DNA from: Methanomassiliicoccaceae archaeon UBA472
GTDB taxonomy: Archaea; Thermoplasmatota; Thermoplasmata; Methanomassiliicoccales; UBA472
Assembly: GCA_002497075.1 (NCBI GenBank)
Contig: DAML01000015.1
Coordinates: 129,785 to 193,784 of the forward strand
Length of the DNA: 64,000 nt
Direction: 5' to 3'
The position numbers and the translations under genes were made by a program. Under the pieces are notes generated by a model, which made no database searches, was not told the origin of the DNA, and was given only the letters and a program-made list of their open reading frames with translations. Of the stretch, positions 40,996-52,600 are shown one piece after another (position 1 is the stretch's first letter; every line of letters begins with the position of its first letter).

Positions 40996-42441
40996 ATGTT
41001 GACCAAGGAAGAGCTGCTCTCAGGTTACATCATTGATGCTATAGGCAGAGCCGATGACCGGTTGGGGCAGAAGGTCTTCGAGCGCTCCGGAGGACGGCTG
41101 GAGCAGAGGGACGACCTGGCCCGGATCTTCTTGTTCATTGACAACTTCAGGTCCGGAAGACGTCAGGTGAGATGGCTTGTTCTCCCCGGTCTCAGGGGAG
41201 TTGGCAAGACGACCATGCTGGCCCAGACATTCGACCGCCTGAAGGGGTTAGGAGTGCCGGTCGAAGATATGCTCTATCTCAGTCTGGACGATCTGCAGCT
41301 CAGGCTCGGAGCTTCCTTGAACGATGCGCTCACGGCATACGAAGGGATCGTCGGTACAGCATTCGAATCGCTCAGAAAGGACGTTTATATCTTCATCGAC
41401 GAGGCGCATTTCGATCCATCATGGCCGCTGGCCGTGAAGAGCCTCTATGACCGGACGGAGAACGTGTTCGTTATGGTCACTGGTTCCTCAGCCCTGGCCC
41501 TCAGCGGCAATGCGGACACCGCCCGTAGGGCCTTGGAGCTAAACGTTCTTCCTCTCTCGTACCGAGAGTTCCTCAAGTTGGAGAAGATCACGGACGTACC
41601 GCGGGAACTTTCCCACAAACTTGGTCATCTGCTCTATTCGTCGCCAGATTATGAAACGCTCAAAAAAGAATTAACCGGGATCGAGGCCTCATTATCGGCG
41701 GTGGAGGCCCGCATCAAACCTAATTCTCTGGAAAGGTACCTGCGAAACGGATCATTACCATACGTTCTCGGGATAGAGGGTGAGGCCACAGCAATGTCCC
41801 TGATCTCCTCCACCGTGGACAGGGTGCTGGAGCGGGACCTGCTGGCCCAACGCCAGCTGGACCGTCAGACGCTGATCAAGGCGTCCAACCTCCTGAGCTA
41901 CCTGGCCTTCGGCGACCGGTTGAGCCAGCAATCCCTTTCCACCAACCTGAGCATCAACCGGGTGACGTTGTCTGCGATCCTAGACGGACTGGAGAGGGCG
42001 GACGTGATACATCGGGTGATGCCGTTCGGACCGGAATCCACCCGTTTGAGGCGAACGCCGCTCTATCGTTTCACATCCCCGGCCATGCGCGCCGCGGTGC
42101 TTGCTCAGATCGGCCGGTTGGGAAGGGACAATGCCGATCACGGTCTGCTTTTCGAGGACGCGACCGTCCTGGCCATGCGCAAGGCCCATTTGGATGGATA
42201 TATTCGTCGCTTCGATTTCGATCCGCAGGCGTCCGGCGCTGATTTTGTCATTACCAGAGGGGATGGTTCCAGGGTGGTCCTGGAGGTGGGATTCGGAAGA
42301 AAGGGCAGCAAACAGGCTGTATCGACCATGAAGGACGTTGAGGCGACATATGGTCTGTCCGTAGGAAAAGGCTCTCTCCGATTCAACGACGAAGAGAGAG
42401 TGGCCATGGTCCCCAGGGAATGGCTGCTGCTCTCGTGCTGA
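40996..42441 (+). CDS. AAA-family ATPase with DUF4143-like C-terminus
   Basis: A 481-residue protein of the archaeal AAA ATPase group. Walker A is PGLRGVGKTTML (about 64-75), Walker B YIFIDEAHF (about 131-139), and sensor 1 MVTGSSALAL. A helical segment with a winged-helix-like stretch (about 295-335: LSYLAFGDRLSQQSLSTNLSINRVTLSAIL) follows. The C-terminal part resembles the restriction-endonuclease-like fold of DUF4143 (GADFVITRGDGSRVVLEVGFG, with D and ExxxG). Such proteins are numerous, often species-specific, and of unknown role. The AT-rich upstream region and lack of neighbours in the same pathway suggest recent acquisition. Confidence 0.8.
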   Translation: MLTKEELLSGYIIDAIGRADDRLGQKVFERSGGRLEQRDDLARIFLFIDNFRSGRRQVRWLVLPGLRGVGKTTMLAQTFDRLKGLGVPVEDMLYLSLDDLQLRLGASLNDALTAYEGIVGTAFESLRKDVYIFIDEAHFDPSWPLAVKSLYDRTENVFVMVTGSSALALSGNADTARRALELNVLPLSYREFLKLEKITDVPRELSHKLGHLLYSSPDYETLKKELTGIEASLSAVEARIKPNSLERYLRNGSLPYVLGIEGEATAMSLISSTVDRVLERDLLAQRQLDRQTLIKASNLLSYLAFGDRLSQQSLSTNLSINRVTLSAILDGLERADVIHRVMPFGPESTRLRRTPLYRFTSPAMRAAVLAQIGRLGRDNADHGLLFEDATVLAMRKAHLDGYIRRFDFDPQASGADFVITRGDGSRVVLEVGFGRKGSKQAVSTMKDVEATYGLSVGKGSLRFNDEERVAMVPREWLLLSC

Positions 42442-42494
42442 GAGGATCAGACCGTCCGGTTAATGTGAAAAAGATGGATGAAAAAGGTTTTGTC

Positions 42495-45400
42495 CTACTT
42501 CTTGCGGAGCACCAGCACGACCGCCACGATGGCGATCAGCAGACCGACGGCGCCGAGCGCCAAGGCGATCATAGGCAGCGGTCCGATCTCGGCCTCGCCG
42601 GCTATTATGGCTAACGGGACCCCGGACACTGGGGCGTCAGCGAGCGGTCCCTCGCCGGCGGCGTTGACGGCGGTAACCCAGTAGTCGTACTCCACTCCAG
42701 CTTCCACCGAACCGTCCACGAAGGTGTCCGTGCCCGCGGGAACGGTGGCTATGAGCTGCCGGTCGCCCGTTTCCCCGCGCCTGTAGATCCGGTACTCGGT
42801 GACGGACGAGCTGCCCTCGTCAGGCACGTCCCAGTTCAGGGTTATGCGGCCTTGTCCCTCATCCACGTCCACATCCACCTCGCCTGGCACGGCCAGAACG
42901 ATCAGGGTCGCGCTGAGCATCCGCGACGGCTCGCTCTCTCCCCACTGGTTCAGGGCGGACACCCAGTAGTAGTACGTGGTTCCGTAAACGACCGTACCGT
43001 CCACGTAGGTGGTCGTCCCGGCGGGAACGGAGACCAGGAGCTGCGCCGACAACGCGCTCGTTCCGCGGTACACGTTGTAGCCGCTGATCGGCCCGTCGCC
43101 GGTATCGCTCGGAACGTTCCACAGGAGCGATATGCTGGTATTGCCGCCGGTGGCCGAGCTCAGGTACGGTTCCGCTGGAACGTCGACGCTGGGCGAGGGC
43201 TGCGTGGTCGTGCGTAGAACAATGGTGTTGGACGGAGAGCCTTCGCCGAAGGCGTTGAGCGCCGTGACCATGTAGGTGTAGTTCACCCCGGTCAGAACCG
43301 AGGTGTCTATGTATCCCGTCCCGATCAGCGAGGCCAGCAGTACGGTGGTTCCGGTCCCGGGCGTGCGGTACAGCCGGTAGCCGATGATCGCCGAACCTCC
43401 GTTCTCCGGAACGGACCAGCCCAGGGTTATGCGGTCCACTGCCACTTGCCCGTTCAGGGTGGGCGCCTCGGGCGCCTTGCCCGGCATCGCGTCCACGGAA
43501 GCGTTCTCTCCGGTCGAGGTACCTATGAAGCATTGCACCCGGTAGGTGTACGTTTCTCCATTGACCAGCCCGGTATCGGTATATGTCGAGCCAGGCTGCG
43601 CCACCAGGAACGTGAAGTTGCCGCCGTCGCTACGGAACACCCGGAAGCCGTCCACGTCAAAAGAGGCCATGGGGTCCCAGGTTAGCGTCACCGTCCCATT
43701 GCCGACCGTGGCCAGCAGGTAGGCCGGAGCAGGCAAACCCTCCACGTCGATATCCTCCGGGGTTGCGTTCACCCTAATGGATTCAGGACCGGCGCCGTAG
43801 GCGTTCATCGCCACTATCCAATATTCGTGCAGTAGGCCGCCTACCACGTCATGGTCGGTAAAGGTCATCGCGCTGACCGTGGCCAGCATCGTGACCGTCC
43901 CGTTCAGTTCCCGGAAGACGCGGTATCCCAGAACGGCAGAACCGCCGTCATCCGCCGGGGCGTCCCAGTTCAGGGTGATGACGGCCTCTCCTTCGATCAG
44001 GGTCAGGTTCTGCACCGCTCCTGGAACGGTTCCCGGGGTGGCCTGGAACGCGTCGCTCATTTCCCCGATCCCGTATTCGTTGGAGGAGCGCAGGGCGTAG
44101 AACATACCGTTCGTGCCGGAAACGTCCAGGTACTCGCGCACGTCGCCGTCGATGATGGCGATGAGCGCTAACGAATCAGGCGCCTCTCCGCGGTACACCA
44201 GGAATTCGTCCGGAACGGTGGAGCTCTCCGGAACATGCCAGACGATGACCACTCCGCTCGCTTCCTGCACGGCGGAGTCTATCACCGGCGCTTCCGGCGG
44301 CACCAGGGGCAGGGTTATGCTCGCCTCATCGGAAGGTGAACCTTCGCCGTTGGCGGAGACCGCGGTCACCCGGTAGCGATACTCAACGCCAGGGGTGGCG
44401 GTGGTGTCCAGATGGCCCAGTGAATCCGGGTCAACTAGATCCAGGTACACGAAGCCGGAGCCGCCGTCGCGGTAGATCTTGTAGCCGAGGATATCATAAC
44501 CGCCATCGCCGGCCGGTGCGGTCCAGTTCAGCTGCACCTTGCCGGCGGAGTTGGATGCTATCAGGTTCATAGGCGGGGAAGGCAGTCCCAGAACCGCTCT
44601 GACCGGCTCGCTAGCGTTGCCTTCGCCGGCCTTGTTCACCGCGCTCACGCTGTAGAGATAGACCACTCCTTCGCTGACATCATCATCTTCGTAAGTCAGC
44701 AGGGTGCTGTTGCCTATCCAGACCCAGTCGCCGTCTAGCTCCATGCGGTAAATTCTGTATAGGGTGGGGGCGGAACCGCCGTCGTCGGCCGGGGGAAGCC
44801 AGGACAAGCTCACCGCTCCGGTCGCGGAAACCGAAGCGACATCCCCAGGAACGCCTGGCACGGTGGCCGGCGTATCGAAGACCGCCGGTGACCAAGCGCC
44901 ATCGCCCACCATGTTCACGGCCTGAACGCGGAAGGAATATTCCCATCCGTTGGTCAGGCCGGTTATCAGCCAGGAGCGGTCCTCCGCTCCAGGATAGGCG
45001 AGATTGCCGATCAGCGCGTGCACGTACTCGATGACATAGCCGGTGATGGGAGTGCCGCCGTCGTCCAGAGGCGCATCCCAGCTCACGGTGACGTTGCCGT
45101 TACCGAACTGGGTGGTGACGTTGAGCGGAGCGGAGGCGTAGCCGAAAGTGGTGTTGCCCACTATGCCGGAGATCTCTCCGTCCCCGGCCTGATTGAAGGC
45201 GGCGACCGCGTAATACCAGGTCTCGTTGTCTCCCACCAGAAGGTCGGTGTAGGCGGTGTTGGTCCCTACGGTGTCGTACGCCGCTAACGTTATCGGCGAA
45301 TCACCTCTCCATATGGCATATCCCAGGATCGGTGAACCACCGTCCTCGGCCGGGGCGGTCCACGACAGTTGGAAGGAATGCAGTCCTGCGACGACGGTCA

Positions 45401-48400
45401 ATCCCGTCGGCGCTCCCGGAACATCGCAAGGTATGGCCGAGATCCAATCGCTCGGAGCGCCTTCCTCTGAACCGGCGTAAGCGGAAACACTGTAATAGTA
45501 TTCCACTCCCAAGCTTACCGCGGTATCGTTGTACCAACTGGCCGAGGTCGTTCCGATCATCACCATTTCGTCCGAGGTCAACCCACGGTAGACGTAATAG
45601 CCGTCGATGCCCTCGCTGAAATCGTAGTTCAGCTCACCCCAGCTCAGGTTGACGAAGTCAGGGCCGACCGTAGCGGTGAGTTCGGTTGGAATGCCGAAGG
45701 CGTAGGCCAACGGCGCGTAGTCGAGAGTCGCTTCTCCGTCGCCATATGGGTCATCCACTATGCCGTCCCCGTCTGCGTCCGGGGCGGTCCATTCCGCCCA
45801 ATGGTTGCCGTAACCTTCCAGGGACCAATCGCACGTGAAGTACTTGTCGAAGGCCTGTAACGTTTCAGGGGAATACGTCCCGTCGTTGCCGTTGTTCCCC
45901 TGGAACATGTTCAGGGAGAAGCTGGCATAGGTTTCCGTTCCCACGTAAACGCCGTAGCCATAGTTGTCGGCGAAAAGATTGTTCAGAACGAACAGCCCGG
46001 TGATGAAATCGCCCAGCTGCATCCCGTAAAGGTGGTTGGCTGAGATGTTGTTATTGTCGATCTGGCAATCGGTCAGGAAATCGAGATACATGCCCAGGTC
46101 GTTGTTATCGATGATGTTCCCGGTGATCCTGACGATATCGGAGTTCCGGACCTGTACGCCCACGATGAATCCGCTGAAACGGTTCCCTTCGATCAGGGCG
46201 GTATGAGCGTTATCGACGACCAGTCCGCCGGAGCCTCCGGTCCCGGTGGCGGTGTTGTTGCGTACCGTCGCCTCATGGGCATTATACAGGCGGCTGAACA
46301 TTTCCAGGTCCGCTCCGGAGTTCTCCTCGATGAGGAGGCCGGTGACAGAGCTCAGGTCCAGGAAATATTCGCCAGTAGCTAAGTTGCCCCGAACGACCAG
46401 GTCCTGAGCATCGAGCCCGTATACACCGCTGTAAAAGTTCAGGAAGGTGTTGCCGAGCACGGTCACCCCGGTGGTGGTGTAGAGGGCGATGCAGGTGTTG
46501 GAACCGTTGAATGTGGAATTGGCTATCAGGACGTCAAATCCGGTTTGGACCATCACCGCCATGTTCACAGGGCCTATGAATTCGCACTCCTCCACCATGA
46601 ATTGACTCGATTCAGAATTTATGCCGGCCATCATATCCCCGGCGAAGGTGCAATTGAGGAACTGGCCGTTGACGACGTCCAATAGCTCGATGCCGTTGCC
46701 GGACATACCCAGATATCCGAAGTAGAAGGTGCAGTTGCGCACGACGAAATGCACGGTGGTGTGCCAGATCTCGATACAAACCTCCCATCCCGATCCGTCG
46801 ATGATGAGGCCCTCGATGATGTAGGGGCTTCCAACGCTGCCGTCCCCAGACCAACCATGGGCGATCTTGGCCTCGGCGAACTCCTGGTCGCTGTGGATGA
46901 CGATAGGGGAGAAGTTGGACTGCGGATAGATGGTGTAGTTAACCTCCACCACATCGGAGAACTCGCTCACGAAATCGTATAAGTTGACCGCCTTAACTGC
47001 GAAATAATAGACCATCCCGTTCATCAGATCGTAGTTGACAGGGTAGAACAGCTCGCCGTAGGAGTAACCGATCATCGATAGGCTGTCGGGAGCGAAACCC
47101 TGATACACCTCATAGTTGGCGACCGTGGAGTTACCTCCGAAGCCGGGTTCGGTCCAGTTGAGCCATATGAACGGTAGGTCGATAACCCCGGTCATCCCGG
47201 TCGGGGCTGACGGTGATTCTATCTTGGGTCCGTAAGGCATCTGGTATTGGTAGGGTTGGTACGACCCGCCGATCCAGACCGGGTAGTCCACATATCCGTC
47301 CAGGGGGTCGCGGTCCACGTTGGGCAGGTTGCTCCAACCATTGCCATAATCTCGGTCGCCCTGGTAATAGTACCAGTGGTTGTTCACCCCGCGATCGTAC
47401 GCCTGGTACGCATCCGGGTTTATGCCCCAGGCATGGTTGTTCTCCAGGAAGGTGTTGTTGAAGAAGAACCAGCTCTCGCAGGTCGTATCGAGATATGCGC
47501 CATAGCCGACGTTATAGGCGAAATGGTTCCCGCTTATCTCGGAGAATATTCCTCCATGAGCCATCAGTCCTGTGTCGGTGTTGTTCTCGATGAAGCAATC
47601 CGTGATGTAGACGGGTTGGTCATGGGACTCATCCAGATTGATGACGATCCCGTAAGGGCTTCCGTTGAAGTAGGAACCACTTATGTAGGAATAAGGGGCG
47701 TTGTTCAACAGAAGGCCGTAGATATCGCTGCTGGAAGCGCTGACGTTGGATATGGAGACGCCATCATTTCCGATCGAGACGCCAACATTACAATCGTCGA
47801 ACGATCCGCCGTTCACCACGCAGCCAGGGCTGTCATCCAGGGCGATGCCGACGCCACAGTCGTGAGCGGTGTTGTTGCCCGCGTATGACAGCACCGAGTT
47901 GCTGAAGTAAATGCCTCCGTTGCTGCCGAACGAGCAGTCGTTGCCCTCCACCACCACCCCGCCGATCTCACTTACAACTATTCCTGTCTGGGTATTCAGG
48001 CAGCTGTTGTTCAGGAGGGTGATGTTGGAGTAGGTCCCGCCACTGAATACACTTATTCCGCGTGAGAGGGCGAGGTCCACGTCGTTCTCCTCGACCAAAG
48101 CGTCATAGGAGCCTTCGAGGGATATTCCGTATATGGCGCATCCCTCCAGTATGTTCCCCGCGAGGTGCAGGTCGTAGGAGTTAAGCACGAGCAATCCATA
48201 TTCCGGCCCAGTACCCGCGGTGTTGTTCAACACCTCGGCCCCACTCACGGTATCCAGTTTGATGCCCGCGGCGCTAATGCTCGCGATATAGTTCCCGGCA
48301 ACGAGCAGACCATTGCTGCGATAGACGGCGATCGCGGTATTGCCGTAGCCCAATGCAGTATTATTGTGGATCTGGCAATTCGTGCAATCTGATAAGATTA

Positions 48401-49553
48401 TGTGTAAGTTGAATGAAGTGCTGTTAGTGAAGGTGACGTAATTGTCCGCCACGATCATCCCATGGCATTGGTAAAGATCGAACCCCTCTCCCTGCATCAG
48501 CTCGAGCTGGTTCCCGCTAACGAAAACGTTCGCACATTCCTGCAAGAACAATCCGGTCCTCGACTCCCGTACGGTGTTGTTCAGAACCTGCCCGTTGATC
48601 ATGATCACGTGCATAGCGTAATCGGTGGAGTTCGTGCACAGATTGCCTGCGATGGTCATGTTCTCACATCTGTACACATCGATGCTTCTGAATGTCGTGC
48701 CGATGCTGTTGTTCGAGATGGTGGCGTTATCGCAATTGGATAGGTAGATCCCGTGAGTGGACGCCTCCAAGGAACTGAATTGGTTACCGGAGATGTCGAT
48801 ATGGCTCACATCATATGCGTTGATGGCATAGTATGATTCCTCAATGTCCGATACAGTGGAGTTCGTTATCCGGACGTCCGAGGCGGTCGAGAGGTCGAAG
48901 CCATAGGCGGAGGTTCCGTAGATGTTGGCGTTTTCGATCATGACCGATGTTGAACTGTAAATGCCAATGCCGAAGGTGCAACCGGATAGTCCAGTGTCGT
49001 TGATGGCCACATAGGCAGAGTTCGTAATCATGACGCCATAGAATCGGGGTCCGTAGTCCATGGTGTCATAGTTGCCTATCGCCTCCATCCAGTAGGAACC
49101 GGATATCATTATCCCATATCCCTCGGTGGAGGTCAGATCGTTGTTGTGGAAAGTGCAGTTGTCCGAGAGGTATGCGTAGATGCCAAAATAGCAGTTAGAG
49201 AAGCGGCAACCCTCCACATCGGCGTTGGAGACGTCGTCGAGGTAGATGGCGTGGCCGGCGCCAGTGGTACAGTTGAGGAAGGCGCAGTTCTCTATGCGGA
49301 CGTGGCTGGTGGTGCCCTGTATCCACAGTCCGTAGTCGGAACCGGCGCATTCGAACTCGTGGTCAGTGAAGACGTATGGGTCGGCTTCCGTTCCGCTGCC
49401 GGTAACCAAAGGCGAAGCCGCCAGTTCTGAATCCCCAATATAATGCAACGGGCCGCTGTCCGCCGCCGTAGCGTTCCCTGAAATAAGAAACACGATCAAA
49501 AGCAAACCGAGCACACCGAGTATGCCTAAAGCTAACGCTCTGCACTTCGACAA
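42495..49553 (-). CDS. Giant surface protein: beta-helix and fibronectin type III repeats
   Basis: A 2352-residue secreted, membrane-anchored protein. Signal peptide about 1-31 (LALGILGVLGLLLIVFLIS, then ATAADSG). A long right-handed parallel beta-helix (about 35-745) carries NosD-like repeats rich in Asn, Ile and Gly, with runs such as NxISxN. One fibronectin III domain lies at about 780-870, a second beta-helix at about 880-1270 ending in DADGDGIVDDPYGDG, then eleven fibronectin III domains at about 1285-2305, each with W-x-x-P, GY-x-(I/V)-Y and Y-x-(V/Y)-x-A. A C-terminal helix (about 2327-2349) ends in RKK. The start is TTG 49553 behind GGGGGG. Likely an adhesin or carbohydrate-binding cell-surface protein. 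Confidence 0.88.
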   Translation of the reverse strand: MSKCRALALGILGVLGLLLIVFLISGNATAADSGPLHYIGDSELAASPLVTGSGTEADPYVFTDHEFECAGSDYGLWIQGTTSHVRIENCAFLNCTTGAGHAIYLDDVSNADVEGCRFSNCYFGIYAYLSDNCTFHNNDLTSTEGYGIMISGSYWMEAIGNYDTMDYGPRFYGVMITNSAYVAINDTGLSGCTFGIGIYSSTSVMIENANIYGTSAYGFDLSTASDVRITNSTVSDIEESYYAINAYDVSHIDISGNQFSSLEASTHGIYLSNCDNATISNNSIGTTFRSIDVYRCENMTIAGNLCTNSTDYAMHVIMINGQVLNNTVRESRTGLFLQECANVFVSGNQLELMQGEGFDLYQCHGMIVADNYVTFTNSTSFNLHIILSDCTNCQIHNNTALGYGNTAIAVYRSNGLLVAGNYIASISAAGIKLDTVSGAEVLNNTAGTGPEYGLLVLNSYDLHLAGNILEGCAIYGISLEGSYDALVEENDVDLALSRGISVFSGGTYSNITLLNNSCLNTQTGIVVSEIGGVVVEGNDCSFGSNGGIYFSNSVLSYAGNNTAHDCGVGIALDDSPGCVVNGGSFDDCNVGVSIGNDGVSISNVSASSSDIYGLLLNNAPYSYISGSYFNGSPYGIVINLDESHDQPVYITDCFIENNTDTGLMAHGGIFSEISGNHFAYNVGYGAYLDTTCESWFFFNNTFLENNHAWGINPDAYQAYDRGVNNHWYYYQGDRDYGNGWSNLPNVDRDPLDGYVDYPVWIGGSYQPYQYQMPYGPKIESPSAPTGMTGVIDLPFIWLNWTEPGFGGNSTVANYEVYQGFAPDSLSMIGYSYGELFYPVNYDLMNGMVYYFAVKAVNLYDFVSEFSDVVEVNYTIYPQSNFSPIVIHSDQEFAEAKIAHGWSGDGSVGSPYIIEGLIIDGSGWEVCIEIWHTTVHFVVRNCTFYFGYLGMSGNGIELLDVVNGQFLNCTFAGDMMAGINSESSQFMVEECEFIGPVNMAVMVQTGFDVLIANSTFNGSNTCIALYTTTGVTVLGNTFLNFYSGVYGLDAQDLVVRGNLATGEYFLDLSSVTGLLIEENSGADLEMFSRLYNAHEATVRNNTATGTGGSGGLVVDNAHTALIEGNRFSGFIVGVQVRNSDIVRITGNIIDNNDLGMYLDFLTDCQIDNNNISANHLYGMQLGDFITGLFVLNNLFADNYGYGVYVGTETYASFSLNMFQGNNGNDGTYSPETLQAFDKYFTCDWSLEGYGNHWAEWTAPDADGDGIVDDPYGDGEATLDYAPLAYAFGIPTELTATVGPDFVNLSWGELNYDFSEGIDGYYVYRGLTSDEMVMIGTTSASWYNDTAVSLGVEYYYSVSAYAGSEEGAPSDWISAIPCDVPGAPTGLTVVAGLHSFQLSWTAPAEDGGSPILGYAIWRGDSPITLAAYDTVGTNTAYTDLLVGDNETWYYAVAAFNQAGDGEISGIVGNTTFGYASAPLNVTTQFGNGNVTVSWDAPLDDGGTPITGYVIEYVHALIGNLAYPGAEDRSWLITGLTNGWEYSFRVQAVNMVGDGAWSPAVFDTPATVPGVPGDVASVSATGAVSLSWLPPADDGGSAPTLYRIYRMELDGDWVWIGNSTLLTYEDDDVSEGVVYLYSVSAVNKAGEGNASEPVRAVLGLPSPPMNLIASNSAGKVQLNWTAPAGDGGYDILGYKIYRDGGSGFVYLDLVDPDSLGHLDTTATPGVEYRYRVTAVSANGEGSPSDEASITLPLVPPEAPVIDSAVQEASGVVIVWHVPESSTVPDEFLVYRGEAPDSLALIAIIDGDVREYLDVSGTNGMFYALRSSNEYGIGEMSDAFQATPGTVPGAVQNLTLIEGEAVITLNWDAPADDGGSAVLGYRVFRELNGTVTMLATVSAMTFTDHDVVGGLLHEYWIVAMNAYGAGPESIRVNATPEDIDVEGLPAPAYLLATVGNGTVTLTWDPMASFDVDGFRVFRSDGGNFTFLVAQPGSTYTDTGLVNGETYTYRVQCFIGTSTGENASVDAMPGKAPEAPTLNGQVAVDRITLGWSVPENGGSAIIGYRLYRTPGTGTTVLLASLIGTGYIDTSVLTGVNYTYMVTALNAFGEGSPSNTIVLRTTTQPSPSVDVPAEPYLSSATGGNTSISLLWNVPSDTGDGPISGYNVYRGTSALSAQLLVSVPAGTTTYVDGTVVYGTTYYYWVSALNQWGESEPSRMLSATLIVLAVPGEVDVDVDEGQGRITLNWDVPDEGSSSVTEYRIYRRGETGDRQLIATVPAGTDTFVDGSVEAGVEYDYWVTAVNAAGEGPLADAPVSGVPLAIIAGEAEIGPLPMIALALGAVGLLIAIVAVVLVLRKK

Positions 49554-49649
49554 ATAGAACCCCCCGATTCCTATGAAATATGCAAGGGTTGCCTGGGATA
49601 TCTATCTTTTCCAGGTCCAGTCTTTATATGATAATGAGGAAAAGGGGTT

Positions 49650-52600
49650 TCAGTGGTAGGAGGCGATGTCCCGGACCGTCAGGTCGCCCTGCCTGGCGCG
49701 CCTTATCGCGCATACGGTCGCCTTGGCGCCGTGCACAGTGGTCAGGAACGGTATCTCCAGTTCCACCGCCAGGCGCCTCATCATGTACCCGTCGCGGCGC
49801 GATCCGGAGGAGTACGTCGGGGTATTGATGATCAGGTTGATCTCTCCCCGGCGCATTAGACCTAATGCATCAGGCGACACGTTCTCGGCGACCTTATAAA
49901 CGGTCGTCACTGGAATTCCGTTATTGCGCAGGTAGGTGGACGTTCCCTTCGTGGCGTAGATGGTGAAGCCCATCTCGTGCAGTTCCGCGACCAACGGCAG
50001 TATGCCCGCCTTGTCCGCGTCCGAGACCGTTACATAAACGCCACCATGCAACGGAAGCTTGTTCCCGGCCGAGATCATGGCCTTGTACATCGCGGCGCCG
50101 TAGTTCTTGTCGATGCCCATGACCTCCCCGGTGCTCTTCATCTCCGGGCCCAGTATGGAGTCCACACCGACGAGCTTGAGGAAGGGGAAGACGGAAGCCT
50201 TCACCGCTACGTGCTCGAACTTTGCGACCCCCACATGCCCCAGGTCCTTCAGCGTTTCGCCGAGCATGACCTTGGTGGCCAGTTTCGCCAGCGGAACGCC
50301 TATGGCCTTGGATATGAACGGTACGGTACGGGAAGCTCGCGGATTCGCTTCCAGCATGAACACCTCCTCGTCCTTGACCGCCAGCTGCAGGTTCATGCTG
50401 CCCTTGATCTGCAATGCCAACGCCACTTCGTTGGTTATCTCGATGACCCTTTTCATTATCTCCGGGGAAATGGTCTGGCACGGGAGGACCATGGTGGCGT
50501 CTCCCGAGTGAACACCTGCCTCTTCGATGTGTTCCATTATTCCGCCGATGAAGACGTCCCTGCCGTCGCATACCACGTCCACATCAAGCTCCTGGGCGTG
50601 CGTGAGGTACTTGTCTATGAGGACGGGATGCTTCTTGGATACTTTTACGGCTGTCGCCACGTACTGCTTCAGCTCATCCTCGGTGTATATGATCTCCATT
50701 CCCCGGCCGCCCAGCACGTACGACGGTCGCAGAAGGACCGGATAGCCGATGCGGTCGGCGTGCGCCTTGACCTCCTCGTAGGAATGCCCGGTACCGGACT
50801 CGGGCTGAGCGATGTTCAGCTGGGACATCAGTGCCGACCAGCGCTTGCGGTCCTCGGCCATGTCCATCATGTCCGGGGAGGTGCCGAGGACCTTGCACTT
50901 GTGTCCTTTCAGCGCGGCTTCCAACGGCACGGCCAGGTTCACCGAGGTCTGCCCTCCGAACTGGAGTATGACGCCGTCCGCATCCTCCTTTTCGATGACG
51001 TTCATGACGTCCTCGAGGGTCAGAGGCTCGAAGTATAAACGGTCCGAGATGTCGTAATCGGTCGACACGGTCTCGGGGTTGTTGTTGATAACGATGGCAT
51101 CCACACCCTGCTCCTGACAGGCCATGACGCCGTGCACGCAACAGTAATCGAACTCAATTCCTTGACCGATGCGAATTGGTCCGGAACCGACTATGACCAC
51201 CTTCTTTTTGTCGGACCTGGGAACTTCGCACTCCGTTCCGTAAGTGGAGTAGAAGTAAGGCGTCTGCGCGGCGAACTCGGCGGCGCAGGTGTCGACCATC
51301 TTGTAGGTCGGAACGATCCCGTTCTCCATCCTGGTCTGCCGTACGAACGCTTCCGGCTTCTTGGCGAACTTGCCGACGCTCTCGTCCTGGAAACCCATGC
51401 GCTTGGCGCGACGGATAAGCTCAGGCGTCAACGGTCCAGTCGCCAGCTCCTTCTCCATCTTCACGATGTTGTTGATCTTGCGAACGAAGAAGGCGTCCCA
51501 CTTGGTGAGGTCCGCGATCTTTTCGACGGTCCACTCCCGGCGCAGCGCCTCGGCGATGCCGTACAGGCGCTTATCGGACGGAGCGATAAGTTCGGCTTCC
51601 AGCTCCTTATCGTTCCAGATCTCCGGCTCCAGGTCGATGCGGTCCGTTTCCAGCGAGCACACGGCCTTCATCAAGGACTCCTCGATGGTGCGGCCGATGG
51701 ACATGACCTCCCCGGTGCTCTTCATCTGCGTTCCGATCTTCGTCTCGACCGTGCGGAACTTGTCGAAGGGCCAGCGCGGGATCTTCGCCACAACATAATC
51801 AATGGTCGGCTCGAACGCCGCGTAGGTCTTGCCGGTGATCTTGTTCGGAATTTCGTCCAACGTCTTTCCGACGGCGATCTTGGCGGCTACCCTGGCGATC
51901 GGGTAACCGGTAGCTTTTGACGCTAGAGCGGAAGAGCGCGAGACGCGCGGGTTCACTTCGATCACGCGGTACTCCCTTGTAACGGGATTGTAGGCGAACT
52001 GCACGTTGCAGCCGCCTTCTATTCCCAAAGCGCGTATGATCTTGATGGACGCGGTACGCATCCTCTGATGGTCCTCATCGTTGATGGTTTGCAACGGCGC
52101 CACGACGATGCTCTCGCCGGTGTGGACGCCCATGGCGTCCAGGTTCTCCATGGTGCAGATGATGATGCAGTTGTCCTTCCTGTCCCGCATCACCTCGTAC
52201 TCCAGTTCCTTCCAGCCAAGCACGCTCTCCTCGATCAGGACCTGGCGTATACGGGAATAGATGAGCCCGCGGCCGGTGATCGGTATGAGCTCCTCCTCGT
52301 TGTAGGCGATCCCGCCCCCGGTTCCGCCCAAGGTGTAAGCTGGACGAATGAGCGCCGGGTATCCTCCTATCTGCTCCACGGCCTTCTTGGCGTCCTCGAT
52401 GTTGGTGACGGTGACCGAACGCGGAATAGGCTCGCCTATCTCGATCATGGTCTCCCGGAACAGCTCCCTATCCTCGGAAAGAGCGATGGCGCGCGGTTGC
52501 GTTCCTAGCAAACGGCAGTTCAGCTTCTCCAGATATCCCTTGTCCGCAAGCTCGGAGCACAGGTTGAGGGCGGTCTGCCCGCCCATGCCGGAGAGAACGC

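Noticed and set aside
42495..49553. DNA-level tandem repeats within the giant surface gene.
   Set aside because: The fibronectin and beta-helix units repeat at protein-fold level only. I see no long identical DNA units, so no repeat array is annotated.
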